DNA from: Perca fluviatilis
Lineage: Eukaryota > Chordata > Actinopteri > Perciformes > Percidae
Length of the DNA stretch: 64,000 nt
Direction: 5' to 3'
NCBI RefSeq assembly: GCF_010015445.1
Contig: NC_053120.1
Location: forward strand, 13,197,097-13,261,096
Shown: one piece after another, positions 10,603-23,278 of the stretch
Layout: each line of letters begins with the position of its first letter
How positions within the stretch are numbered: the stretch's first letter is position 1
The notes under the pieces: generated by a model
What the model was told of the DNA's origin: nothing
Seen by the model: only the letters and a program-made list of their open reading frames with translations
Databases searched by the model: none
Made by a program: the position numbers and the translations under genes

Positions 10603-13539
10603 CTACATCACAAGCAAAAAAACAGGAAAACAGCCTAATTTATTATTTAATCCATTGTCTCTAGTTATATTTCTCATTATGTTTATCAGGAGACAGGCAT
10701 GACATGTATTTTTAAGTGCTCTCTGGCCTCCACATACTGTAGCAAGACCTCAGTGACATTGTATTAATTTGCCTATGACCTGCGCTTCCTACTTTACTCA
10801 TAATCTCAAATACATCACTGACGTCAAGTGGTTAAAATGCAGCCATTACAGACTCATTCTCAAGGTTCTTTTGTGGTTGGTGGGTTTCTGACCATGGGGG
10901 TTGTCGACCAACAAATCATGTTTTAGGGAGCTATTTTGCATACCATGGATTAGAGCCACATGTTTTATGTCTTCTGAAGATCAAGGGTTTCATTATGATA
11001 GTTTAATGAGTGAAATGTTTTATAACTGCTGCTCTCTTTGTGCTAAATCACACACTTTCAGTATATAATTCCACACAATTGAACACACTTCCTCTGCTGT
11101 CTTTTAAATGCAGTTAAACATATCTCTGAGACAGTAAAGTGCTTTGATATCACAGTCGTAAACTACTATATAAACTCTCCTATAACTACATGTGGTGACT
11201 TGATAAAAGGGAGCATTTTCCTTCAAGTTCTATGTGATGCAATACAAGTGAAGGATATTGCTATGTGTGTTTGTGTGTGTGTGTGTGTGTGTATGTGTGT
11301 GTGTTTGCGCGTATATTATAATTCTTGCATGCTAAGACAGATACAGTGTGGGTGGGTGCATATTTCAGGTGCAGATTTCACACAGGAAACAGAAACAGAA
11401 CATTTTATTTAGTTTCAACATTTGTCTTTTGAATTTCCTGCTCTATTGCTTCTTTCACAGCCGAGAACAAGCTACAGTACAGCACAGTATAGATAGTGAG
11501 CTGATTTACTGATGTATACAATTTAAACCCTAGTAGATTATTCACATTTGATAGAGATGATCTACTATATGTAAATCCTACATAATCGATACCTCTTTCA
11601 CAAGACCACACCATGCATGGTATAAAAGTACAGTAATTTAATTTGGAATAGCCAAAGTATACAGGAAGGTAGGTAGGTGGGAGGAAGAGAGTTGAGGAGA
11701 GGGATGAAAAAGGGGGTTGAACGGAGTTGTTGTGTGGCTGTAACGTCTGGGAACCCGGGGCTTCATTATTGAGATCATACTTCCAAACAGTAAGTGAAAT
11801 CATTATGTTACTGGATGGATTTAACCTTCAAATGCATAGACTCAGGACGATATTACACCATATTTGACACTTGACATAAAATGACATATAAAATAAGTTT
11901 GTAGGGAAAAAGAAGAAGAAAAATCCACGCCAGGGTTGAGGGAAGTCAGGGTGGGCGATTCTCATTTACATATTGACAATGACTTTGGTCGACGTACCTG
12001 ATGAAAGTCATAAAAACCCGGAAATATCACAATAAATATTTTTACTTTTAATAAAAGCATTTTTTTTAAATAAGATAAGTTTTGAGAAGTGATTTAAAAG
12101 ATTTTACTGATTCTGCAGCCTCAGATCTGCGCTCTGGCTCATAGGGGAGAGAAGCTATAACAGGGCTGATGATCTTGTCTTCTAGTATTAAAAGTCGAGC
12201 AGCTGTGTTTTTTACCAGCTCAAATGATAAAAAAATGACTGAACGACTTTTTTAAATAGTTTTTCAAATTAAATGTCACTGTATTATCACACCCAGGTGA
12301 CATTTGTGACAGGAAGCCAAGATGTTTTCGTAGAAGTCCCTTCTATATGTCAAATCTCTTTATAACATTGTTGTTTGACTCTAAAAAGTTTATAGTTTCC
12401 TGTTTGGCTTCATTTTGTGTCCTGAATACTGTAAATTAGCACAGACAAAAGGATGGGATGAAGAAGTCTCTTTATGTTAGCGTACTGTCACAGTAACATG
12501 ATGGTGCAGTGCCAGTGTGTAAGTTTACTGCCGATCAGCACTTTATTTTATATTGTAGGGTTAGTATAACAATAACTCTGAAAATGCAGATGTCCTTAAA
12601 GCAGCAGATAATAATTATAATAATAATAATAATATCATTGTGCTAAATGATCAATTTGATTTACTGTGCAGATGCCAAAAAAGTCATTGATATTTTTTAA
12701 ATTGCCATACAATAGTTTATACTGTGTTGTACACAGTCCACCAAACACAAGTTATTCAGCACAGTGATCAGAAATAAATCATTGTTTTGTGATCATTGCA
12801 ACACGGCTGTGTGGGTCCAATTCTGCTTATAAATGATCTCTGATGATGATATTATTTAAATTTGTAGCTTAATCTGGGTTACTAACAGTAAGTGAGTGTT
12901 TTTTCCAGACCTGACCTATGTTTTTCAGAACGCCCATTCACAAAGGTTAAAGCTTTATAGCTTTTTTCAAACCACTTCAGGTGTCATGCAGGTCAATTTC
13001 CTAACACTGCTGAGCTTTGGTATCTTACTGGCAGTTTAAAAATAGTGGCGTCCTCTTTGGCTCTGCCACTTTACAAGCATGGATTAAATGTAACTGCAGC
13101 TGTGATGGAAACTAACAATGGCACTATGAGAATAACTTTTTACAGGCGTTTAGAATGGCTGTTGTTGGGGTTTGTTGCTATTTGCTTCTGAAATTATACT
13201 TGCTACTTCTTGATTGTCACTTTTAATGGCGATTGCAGCCACAGTTGGTAAATTTCCAGATGGCATGATAGAAGTGTAATCCTGAATTGTGATTCATCAT
13301 TCCTTTGCACATTTCTTTTTTGGCCACTTGGGCACAGCCACTGACGTCCTATAACGTTGTTGTGGTGAACGTGTTAGCCACTCATTTGTCTATTTACACA
13401 TCCAGCAAATACAGGATAACATTAGCATTTCTTCAGAGTCAAGTTTCTAACCACATGATGAATTGAAGTCAGTATTCACTCTCCTTTTAGTTTTTATTCT
13501 CCACCATCTCCCAAGGGAAATATCTGGCTCTTCAGCTAC
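10603..13539. other. Intergenic, no gene recognised
   Basis: AT-rich sequence. It holds a short (TG)n tract at about 11263-11305 and a (TAA)n tract at about 12602-12634. Open frames here are short and show no family resemblance. Confidence 0.5.
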
Positions 13540-13810
13540 ATGCTAAATGCTCCACTATGTTTAGTTAGTTAGTTGCTAACTGTGTTTGTGTACAGTGGCT
13601 TTTTTTTTTGTTGCTGAAAACGGCTGCCTGAAAACATTGAGAGAGCGGTGAAAATGAACCAAAACAGTACAATTGTGGCATGAAAAACCAAAAGAATGAG
13701 CAGCTGAAAGATGCTAAAATGCTGTGTAGAGCTGAGGGGAACTTCAGCGTCAGTTGATAATTCTCAGTGGGTTCATCACTACAAGCGATTTCTTTCAATT
13801 TACACATAAA
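13540..13810 (+). repeat. Interspersed repeat shared with 57090-57400
   Basis: Contains tgctaaatgctccactatgt, gttgctaactgtgtttgtgt and gtagagctgaggggaact. The reverse complement of 57090-57400 carries the same phrases in the same order with moderate divergence. The two are copies of one family in opposite orientation. A fragment of it (tctgtcgcttgtggtgaaga) also appears near 26777. No coding capacity. Confidence 0.55.
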
Positions 13811-13934
13811 GATTTGACCCATTGTTTATATTAAGAATATATTATAGCAGCTTTAATATTTGCCTCCGTTGTAGTCTGCGGACACTCAGTCCTTTGTCAC
13901 CTTAAAACAGCATGCTACTCAGTCACAGTTATAG

Positions 13935-13936
<2 letters not shown>

Positions 13937-14027
<91 letters not shown>
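13937..14027. repeat. (AC)n microsatellite
   Basis: About 45 uninterrupted AC units, followed by the degenerate ending aacacacaacacag. Confidence 0.98.
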
Positions 14028-14028
<1 letters not shown>

Positions 14029-17000
14029 CACACAACACAGGAACATAGAAAACTCCTCTGTACCATCTGAGGGGAAAATTTGAGGCAACCACTGACAGAA
14101 GGGTCTGCTTGTATGCTTGTGTTTATCTAAGACTCTGTGAAATTCCCTTCTGCCAACAGCTACACTGTACATATCCAGTCCGTGTACATAAACACAAAAA
14201 TAGAGATGGCTTTCAACCAGTAAACTCAAACCCCCATCTACACTTACCTGCAGTGCAAACACATGCATGCAACATCCTGGCCTGTGTGCGGTGTTGTGAG
14301 TGATTGGTGTGTATTCTGACACCGTGGTTTAGAAATAGCCCCTCATGCCCAGAGACGCAGTGGTCCACATAAAGCTCTCTGTCTGCTACTGCAAATGTTC
14401 AGGATATCAGCTGGAAGGAAAACTTTATTTCCCATGGTATACTTAAGACTTCAGGTCTGATTGTGCGGAGCAGCTGGTGAGTCATTTCTCTCAACGTTAT
14501 ATTACAACTTTTCATAAGAAATGGAACAAAAGCTGTGAGGTGAATGACTCATGCTGCCCACAATGAATTACACTTGATTTGACAATTACAACATTGTGAG
14601 ATTGCTTACTGTTTTAATTCTGAATGTCTGGAGTTGTGTCACAGTTTGTGAGGAGAAATTACAAACAAAGGATCAACCTTGTGTTGTTCTTCAGTTACTA
14701 TTTCTGGTCTTTGTCACTTCTCTCTGGTTTCCTTTCTCTAATTAATTACCCTGAAGTCTTTGTTGCAGTCTATCTGCTGCTGTCTCTCTCCACGTTGTTG
14801 CTTCACCTCCATATATTTTGCTTCAAACTTGAATGACGCGGTACAACGAGAACCACAGAGAGAATTCAATTATTATTTTGATGTAAGTTAGAAGTTGTAG
14901 TTAGTTCTAGATTTTAGGAATTAGATAATTTTTCTTTCCAAGAGTGAAATGATAAAATCTCTTATATCTGTGTGTTAAACATGGCGCTGGAGGGCGTGTT
15001 TAGCCGAGCTCATAAAGACTGAAAGAAGGGGGAAACAGCCAGTCTGGGCTCTCTCCTTTTTAGAAATGTTTCTACCAATCCCGCTAAAAGCCCACTATTT
15101 AACATATTATATATTGTTTCTTTGAAATGTAAAACATTGTGTATAAAAATTAGGTTTTATGGGGAGTTATGTGCTGCACTATTTCTTGGAGAAATGACTT
15201 CCTGGAGTCTTGTTGACAGATATAACTAAAGGGTTTGTTGTTGTTGTTGTTTTATTTTTACCAGGCTAAGCTTACTGTCTGCTGGCTCTTATCTAACAGA
15301 CAGATAATCATAGCAAGCACATAAACATATTTCCCCAAAGTCCTTTATTGAAAAGACGTTGATATTCTCATGTCACTCAAAAGCGAAATGTTGATAAAAT
15401 ATCGCAGCATGGAGCTTTTATTGAAGCTAATCTAGTCAAAATTTGGTCCTGTGCCTTACCTTGCTATCAGACTTTTGGGTGTAAAAACAGTTCTTCTTAG
15501 AGTAAATTATTTCTCTAACATATTTCAGTTCTGTGCATTAGTTCAAAAAAGGCCATTTTCCTCCACAGTGAAAACCGCCCTTGTGTTTAGACTGCAGTAT
15601 CTTCGGCCACAGACACATTTCAGACGAGCCTCGGGCAAAAGCTGACCAGTCTGGCCTCGATCGACAGACTAGAGACTCTGTTTTTTTTAATCTGTGTCAG
15701 AGCTAACAGCAATGGTCATTTGGCAGGGGAGAAGGGCGGGGGGCATTTTGCCGCCAAATTGACCATTTGGTTTATTCAAACTAGAAGTGCAAAAGGTGAG
15801 ACTATGATCACAGAGATCCCCATGGTGATGGCTGGCTTCTGTACTGTGCTGTTTGCTCAGTTGGACCTCTAGGGCTGAATTTACACAGGAGCTGAAAGTG
15901 TAAGTGATTATTTAACCCTGTGCTGCTCCAGTTGATCTTCATGTTCACACTTACGGCTGTAGGACACTCAGCTATTGTCCTCAGTATTTGCTTTGTTGTG
16001 TTCAGCAAACTTGGAGGGCAGGATTTCTGCACCAGAATTGTATATACACTATAGTGGGAAATAAACCAGAAATGCTTTATTTCATGATTGCATTACATAC
16101 TATTTCCTAGAAATAACTAACCTTAATCTCATACTGATAACAGGGAAGAAAAGTTGTCAATAAGAGGTTGATGAATTTCCTTGAAACAGCTGCTCCATTA
16201 AAAGAATAAATCAAAAACTTTCAGGAATAAATTGAATGGCTATATTATAAAAACAATCCGAATAATTAAAAATATTTAGAGAGGTACAAAATCATATGAG
16301 TTGGAAATCTTGCCAAATCTGGAACTGAATAACCATATCAATAACTATGTACATCCATTTATTCTCTATGCTTGCTTATTGGTATTCAAGGGCACAGGGA
16401 GCTGGAGGAAGGGCTAATAAAGCGATGAATACATATACACTCACATTCAAACATTAAAGTTTCCACTTTAGGCTACATGTCTTTGGACTGGCTGCACTTT
16501 ACCCCAGACAACAGATTTCCTCTAGTGCCATAGGGACCCTGGGTTCAAGGTTTAAGGAATTACTGAGACATTCATAACTTAATTTACTGTAATTAGCACA
16601 TTATGACCAAATGTTTTGGAGCTCTTAGGCTGTCACCAAATGGTTTTGCCTCACTTGTTGTTTGTGGGGTTTGGTGATAATGCTTTTAGAGGCACAGCAG
16701 TGCAAATATTCTAGGAAGACTCTCCATGTTGGTGTATTCATTGTGTTGCTTCCTCTCCATTTTTCCCATTTTCTGTCATTATTGCTATCCACTTGTTTTT
16801 TATCTATCCTCCATGTACAAGCACTCTCACCACTCCTGTTTCTCTTGCACTAATTCACCCTTGCTTCCTATTTAGGGTTGTTTTTTATTCTGTGCTATGT
16901 TTTGGAATAGAACAAAAAGCTGGAAAAAAACAACAACATACTGGACATGAACTAATATAATTATGTTTGTATGCATGTCCCGTACAATTGTTAAACTGCA

Positions 17001-17445
17001 TGTTTGCCGTCTCTTGCTTTTTTGAACCCCGCTTTTGTTAACTATCATTTAGAAATCTGAAATCCTCTAACGACAAGCTGTGATGAAGGAGCAGCGTGAT
17101 TAAAAAGAAAACAAACAAAAAAGGTAAAATATGAACGGCCTCAGGCTGCAAATAAACAACTCAAACCCCATGTTTACACGTTTGCTCGGAAACATTTGAA
17201 TGAAAAATAAACAAAACAACATAGGTGATATGATGGCCTCAGCCGGGGGAGTTTCATTCATTAACTGCAGGTGTAGTGCTTTCATTCAGAAAAACACTGT
17301 ACAAAACGTCAGTACACTCAAATGAAACTTTATTGCCATGCTTTATGACCTAAGAGCTTTCATTTTAGAACAATGAGAGCGTTTGAATCGCTCAAGGTGG
17401 CAAACCAGGTTGGCAGAGAGACATTAAGGTAGAGATCAAAGTGTG

Positions 17446-17450
<5 letters not shown>
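14028..17450. other. Intergenic, no gene recognised
   Basis: No exon with a family resemblance was found on either strand. Short simple repeats such as (GTT)n at about 15235-15252 are present. Confidence 0.5.

Positions 17451-17509
<59 letters not shown>
17451..17509. repeat. (GA)n microsatellite
   Basis: GA units interrupted once by an A run near 17476-17482. Confidence 0.95.
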
Positions 17510-17512
<3 letters not shown>

Positions 17513-19343
17513 TGCCTAGATGTTATTGCCTGTTGCTTGACTGATGCAGACTGCTTTAGTGTGAGCGCGGCGCTGAATGAAAACATTAAATCATGTGCAG
17601 ACATAAGTAGGTGGTTGGGGAGTGGGTATTGAGTGGAAACTAACTAACTAACTAACTCCCATTGGCTTGATATGAAAACAAATCCTGCATTTCTCCATCC
17701 TTCTGTCTTCACTTTCCATGACTGTCATAAGTTATATCAGACATTTAAAAAAAACAAAAAAACAATCTTAAAGCATGTATTGCTGAAATACTTGCTTAAC
17801 AGAGTGCATTTGGTGGTAGCGGTACTGAATCTTAGCATCGTTAGGATTGGATAAATGTTAGTTTTGTTGTACCTGCGCTATTGATTTAATTCAAAATGAA
17901 ACCTATCTTTAAAACAACAATTAATAAGCAACTATTCCACAAAACCAAATCTGTATCATGTTTGTCTTTATACAGTTTAAAGGTGAGTGAAACAAGCACT
18001 AAATGATAACAGCAGCACTAAAGATTGTAATTTACAGTGATTGATACATTTGCTCTTGAATTGAATTGAATTTGATAAAGACATCAAGAGAGAATTGCAT
18101 CAATTGCATCAGTTTCTTCATTCATGCTTCACCATCAGCATTCATCAGTTGCTTGGCTACCAGCTGACTGGTAACATCCAATCATGTTTATAGAGGTGCA
18201 CAGACACCTTTACAGTAATATCTTGACACTATTACTCTTCAGATACATCATGTAGCTCCCATTCCGACCACACCTCCACTGTATATGCTACTCTAAGTTT
18301 TATGGTATTGTTGACTTATTATGTTCTAATGGCCATTTATGTTTTTTTTTGTCTTTTCCACCAAATCCATCTTTTTAACCACGTGCCACAAATGATCAAT
18401 TCCTTGTGCCTCATGTCTGTCACAAATCCTGTGAATTTAGATGTGAATAGATCATCATCATTACCAAAATTTCATTTTCTCCCACGTTTACTGTAAATTG
18501 CTATTTAAATCTCAAAGTGACAGTGTGAGGAGTAATTGCTTAGCACTTCTTCTGTACATTGTGTTAATCCCAGGCCTCAGCTACAATCCCTCAGGGATCA
18601 GCTTGACCTTCCTTTTAACAGATGCTGTGAAGCTTTTTTTTTTGCCTCCTGAGCAAACTCACTCTTAGCTGTATTTGAAGACCCTTAATCTGCATATTTT
18701 CAATCAGTGTGCAACTGTTTGTGATATTGATCAGTAGTGGGATAACAAACAACTAAGACGGACACATTTTCAGTTTTAGTGCGACTTTTGCGGCAAATTA
18801 AAAACAGATAGAAAAGACAAAAAGAAATACAATTCCTTAAACATTCTAATGACAACAAATTGACACTAAATCAGTGGGCATTTTGGAGATCCCAAGCATG
18901 TTGCTATGACAAACTATCTTTTCCTCTGAATGATGTATGTTTAATCACAAGCAGCAGGGAGGACCAACATTGCTTACAGTAACATACATGTAAAAAAGCA
19001 GTCACAAAATGACATTGAGTTGATAGCACTAACACAGCCTCGACCTGCCACCACATGACAGTCCCCTACTTGACGCCCCCAGGCATTTCTTCATTGTGTT
19101 GGCTTGGAAGAGACGGCTCACTACGTTTTAGATAATAAAATCTGATGACGCACATGCTTGGCATTGAGACGCCTCAGCACTTTCTCTCTCGTTCAGCCTT
19201 TCTCTCTAATTCTTTCCATATTTGTTTTTTTCCCCCTGGGAAGATGGAAAGAAGAGCAGAATCAATTATAATTTGACTTGGCTCTCAAAGGAGAAAATGT
19301 ATGAGTACATAACCTACTTGGTGTGGAATAAGTGACAGAACAG

Positions 19344-19344
<1 letters not shown>
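17510..19344. other. Intergenic, no gene recognised
   Basis: AT-rich sequence with a short (AACT)n tract at about 17639-17656. No coding exon recognised. Confidence 0.5.

Positions 19345-19393
<49 letters not shown>
19345..19393. repeat. (GT)n microsatellite
   Basis: About 24 uninterrupted GT units. Confidence 0.95.
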
Positions 19394-19394
<1 letters not shown>

Positions 19395-19789
19395 TGGTGG
19401 AGATTGTATCCCAGGGAGAGACTGTGATTGTGGTTTGATGAGTGACTCCATCACACTCTGATGATGGGGTTATACAGTGCAGAGAACAAGCTCATTTCAT
19501 CACATCATCGTGCACACACGGCTGCAGATTGTGTGCTGATGAGTGTTTATGACGGAGTGTGCGTAAGACAGAGAGAAAGGGAGAGGTAGAAAGAAAGAAA
19601 GAACCACAAGATGAATAAGAAATGCTCATCTCAGCCCTCAGGCTCGTTCCTTTGGTCTCTGATGCTTGAGTGCTAGCCCCCACAGACCTTTATCTTAAGC
19701 CTGGTTATTGCTGTTATCCACTCACATCTGGCACTAGTGTGTGTTGTTCATGTGTTGTGCATCCACAAACCCCAATGACGACAGCTCCT

Positions 19790-20160
19790 TGTGTTTTCCA
19801 GGGCAGTTTTTGTGCCAGCGGATGAGTATTGTCACTAATAAGACCAATTTAATCTATTATCTATTATTCCGACACAAAGACAGCTTCTTTCCCCAAGCAG
19901 TCACTCTGTTGAACGCTCAGAAATAGCCCCCCACCCTTACACTGAACAATCAATCTGTTCTGCTCATCTACCTCATGTATATTTCAATCTTACAATTACA
20001 ATATTATTATTCATATATTACCATTGATCTGAACTGCCTTGCACTATATTTATATTTAAATCTTAAATCTCAGACTATACTGATATTGCACTATTCCTTC
20101 CCTCTCTTCAATTGTTACTGTATATTTTTTTGTAAATTTGTAAATTGTATTGTATTGTTA
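19790..20160 (+). mobile_element. 3' end of a truncated LINE, plus strand
   Basis: A short frame ends HKDSFFPQAVTLLNAQK-stop, which matches the usual last residues of fish LINE reverse-transcriptase proteins (K-x-S-F-x-P-x-A-x-x-L-L-N). It is followed by an AT-rich tail without genes. Only the 3' fragment is present. Clade (Rex1/CR1-like) is tentative. Confidence 0.5.
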
Positions 20161-20469
20161 ATTCAATTCAATTCAATTTTATTTATAGTATCAAATCATA
20201 ACAAGAGTTATCTCAGGACACTTTACAGATAGAGTAGGTCTAGACCACACTCTATAATTTACAACAATTCCAGAAATTCCCCCAAGAGCAAGCATTTAGT
20301 GCAACAGTGGCGAGGAAAAACTCCTTTTAGGAAGAAACCTCGGGCAGACCCAGGCTCTTGGTAGGCGGTGTCTGACGGTGCCGGTTGGGGGTGTGATGAA
20401 CAATGCCAATAATAGTCACAATAAAGATACTGGAACAATGACCAGAAATAGTAGTTGTAGTAATTCATG

Positions 20470-20613
20470 GCATAGCAGGGCACTGCAGGGCGTTACAGGA
20501 TGTAGCAGGGCACAGCAAAGCATAGCAGGGTGTAGCAGGACGTAGCAGGGTGTAGCAGGGCATAGCAGGGCACTGCAGAGCGTAGCGGGGTGTAACAGGG
20601 CAAAGCAGGGCAC
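20470..20613. repeat. 10-bp-period minisatellite
   Basis: About 14 tandem units of 10 bases with consensus close to gcrtagcagg (for example gcatagcagg, gtgtagcagg, acgtagcagg, gcactgcagg). The units keep register over the whole 144 bases. It lies within the 3' part of the minus-strand LINE. Confidence 0.85.
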
Positions 20614-22638
20614 GGAGCAGGACCACCAGGACAGCTGCAACCATCATTTAGGTGCCACCCTAGTCCAAGGAAACATGCTGGGCAAAAGAAACACATAAGG
20701 ACTCCAGGGAATAAGCTCCCCACAGCTAAGTTAGTAACAAGCATTTCTGGGACAAGGATGCACACAGATGGAAAGAGAGAGAAGAGAGAAACTCAGTGTT
20801 TCAAAGGATGTCCCCGGGCAGTCAAAAACTATAACAGCATAACTAAGAGAGACAGGTTAAGGAGAGGAGCCTGGTCGGGTTAGAACTCTCCCCTGCGCTA
20901 TACACCCTCCCCCGCCTTTCTAGGTGAACACTGCAACTCCTCACTTCCTACCTATAAGCTTTATCAAAGAGGAGAGTTTTAAGTTTACTTTTAAATGTGG
21001 TGATGGTGTCTGCCTCCCGAACACAGACCGGGAGCTAGTTCCACAGGAGAGGAGCCTGATAGCTGAAGGTTCTGGCTCCCATTCTATTTTAGAGACTCTA
21101 GGAACCACAAGTAACTCTGCATTCTGGGAGCACAGTGCTCTAGTGGGACAATAAGGTACTATGAGCTCTTCAAGATATGATGGTGCTTGACCATTTAGAG
21201 CTTTGTAGGTCAGGAGAAGGATTTTAAATTCAGTCCTGGATTTTACAGTAAGCCAATGCAGAGACGCTAATACAGGAGAAATATGATCTCTTCTTTTTTG
21301 GTTCTTGTCAGAACACGCGCTGCAGCATTCTGGATCAGCTGGAGAGTCTTAAGGGACTTATTTGGGCAACCTAATAATATAGTAGCATCGTTTTGAGACA
21401 GGATGTACCTATTTTGGCAATGTTACAAAGATGAAAAAAAGCTGTTCTTGAGGTTTGTTTTAAGTAGATATTGAAGAATATATCCTGATCCAAAATAACT
21501 CCTAGATTTCTGACAGTAGTGCTGGAGGCCAAGGCAATGCCATCCAGAGTAACTATATCTTTGGATAATGAGGTTCGGAGGTGTTTAGGGCCCACAGCAC
21601 AATAACTTCAGTTTTGTTTGAGTTTAACATCAGAAAATTGTAGGTCATCCAGGATTTTATATCTTTAATGCATGCTTGAAGTTTAGCTAACTGACTGGTT
21701 TCGTCCGGCTTGATTAATAAGTATAATTGGGTTTCATCCGCATAACAGTGAAGGTTAATTGAGTGTTTCCTAATAATACTGCCTAGAGGAAGCATATATA
21801 AGGAGAATAGAATTGGTCCAAGCACTGAGCCTTGTGGAACGCCATGGCTATCTTTAGCATACCTGGAGGATTTATCGTTAACATTAACAAATTGAGATCG
21901 ATCAGAGAAATAGGACTTAAACCAGCTTAGTGTGATTTCTATGGCAACTAAATGTTCCAATCTCTATAACAGGATGGTATGGTCAATAGTGTTGAATGCA
22001 GCACTAAGATCTAAAAATAATAATAAGTACGGAGACAAGTCCTTTGTCTGAAGAAGTTAGAAGGTCGTTAGTAATTTTCACCAGTGCTGTCTCTGTGCTA
22101 TGATGCATTCTAAATCCTGACTGAAAGTCTTCAAATAGACTATTGCTGTGTAGAAAAATCACATAACTGATTAGCGACTACCTTCTCAAGTATCTTGGAG
22201 AGAAAGGGAAGGTTAGATATAGGTCTATAGTTGTCTAAGATCTCAGGATCGAAGGTGGGTTTTTTCAGAAGAGGTTTTATCACAGCTACTTTAAATGACT
22301 GCGGTACATAAACTGTTAATAAAGACATATTGATCATATCTAGTAATTAAGTGTTAACCACACTTTAAGTAGCCTTGTTGGGATGGGGTCTAAGAGACAG
22401 GTAGATGGCTTAGCTTAAGAGACCTTTAACATTAGTTGTTGAAGGTCTAGGATAAAAGCAGTCTAAGTTAATGTCAGGTATTGTCATTCTTTCTATCAGT
22501 CATCTGTGTTTAAAGGTGAACCGTTAGAAGTTGAGGGCAAAAGGTGATGAATTTTATCTCTAATTGTTATAATTTTATCATTGAAGAAGCTCATAAAGTC
22601 ACTACTACTCAGAGCTATAGGAATAGATGGCTCAATAG

Positions 22639-22856
22639 CAGTGACGGACTGGGTTCAAAAAACGGCCCTGGCAATAACCTAGCTTGGAAATTAGTAACTC
22701 TGCCTTCCGATTGAATCTTTCCACACACCTCGCCGCAGTACAATCTTGACTATTTGTGGCTGCATGCATAAAATAACATCAAAATAACCAAAAAGAAATT
22801 ATCAGTAGTGGCCCTTCTGGCATTTGCCCAAATTCCAGATGGCCAGTCTGTCACTG
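22639..22856. mobile_element. hAT-type MITE nested in the LINE
   Basis: The 218-bp insert begins cagtgacggactgg and ends ccagtctgtcactg, inverted ends with one mismatch in 14. It is flanked by the exact 8-bp duplication ctcaatag at 22631-22638 and 22857-22864. The flanks rejoin as LINE sequence. No coding capacity, so it was moved in trans by a hAT transposase. Confidence 0.85.
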
Positions 22857-22949
22857 CTCAATAGAGCTGTGACTATCTGTCAGCCTGGCTACAGTGCTGA
22901 AAAGAAATCTTGGATTGTTCTTATTTTCTTTTATTAATGATGAGTAATA

Positions 22950-23278
22950 GCATGGTGGCACAGTGGTTAGCACTGTGGCCTCATAGCAAGAAGGTTCTGT
23001 GTTCGAATCCAGGTCATTCCGGGGCCTTTCTGTGTGGAGTTTGCATGTTCTCCCCATGTTTGCGTGGGTTTCCTCCGGGTGCTCCGGTTTCCCCCACCAT
23101 CAAAAACATGTACTAGGTTATCCAGTCAGTGCCCTTGATCAAGGCACTGGCTCAGATCTGGAGTTGGTCCCCGGGCGCTGTCATTGGCTGCCCACTGCTC
23201 CCTTGAGGGATGGGTTAAATGCAGAGAATGAATTTCGCTACATGTACGTGTATGTGACAAATAAAGTACCTTATAATA
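22950..23278 (+). mobile_element. tRNA-derived SINE nested in the LINE
   Basis: The head reads ggtggcacagtggttagcac and, 30 bases on, the pol III B-box-like gtgttcgaatcc, as in a tRNA-derived promoter. The body holds the well-known fish phrases ctgtgtggagtttgcatgtt and gcgtgggtttcctccgggtg. It ends with caaataaagtaccttataatag. Short flanking taatag copies may be the target duplication. Confidence 0.75.

Noticed and set aside
13915..14322. Long minus-strand frame with a cysteine-valine run
   Set aside because: The run is the translation of the (AC)n microsatellite; the rest shows no protein family.
20470..20613. CRISPR-like array
   Set aside because: Contiguous 10-bp tandem repeat without spacers, in a vertebrate genome.
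20416..20765. Three overlapping minus-strand frames rich in Pro, Cys, Leu and Ala
   Set aside because: All arise from the 10-bp minisatellite, which is open in several frames; no start context or homology.
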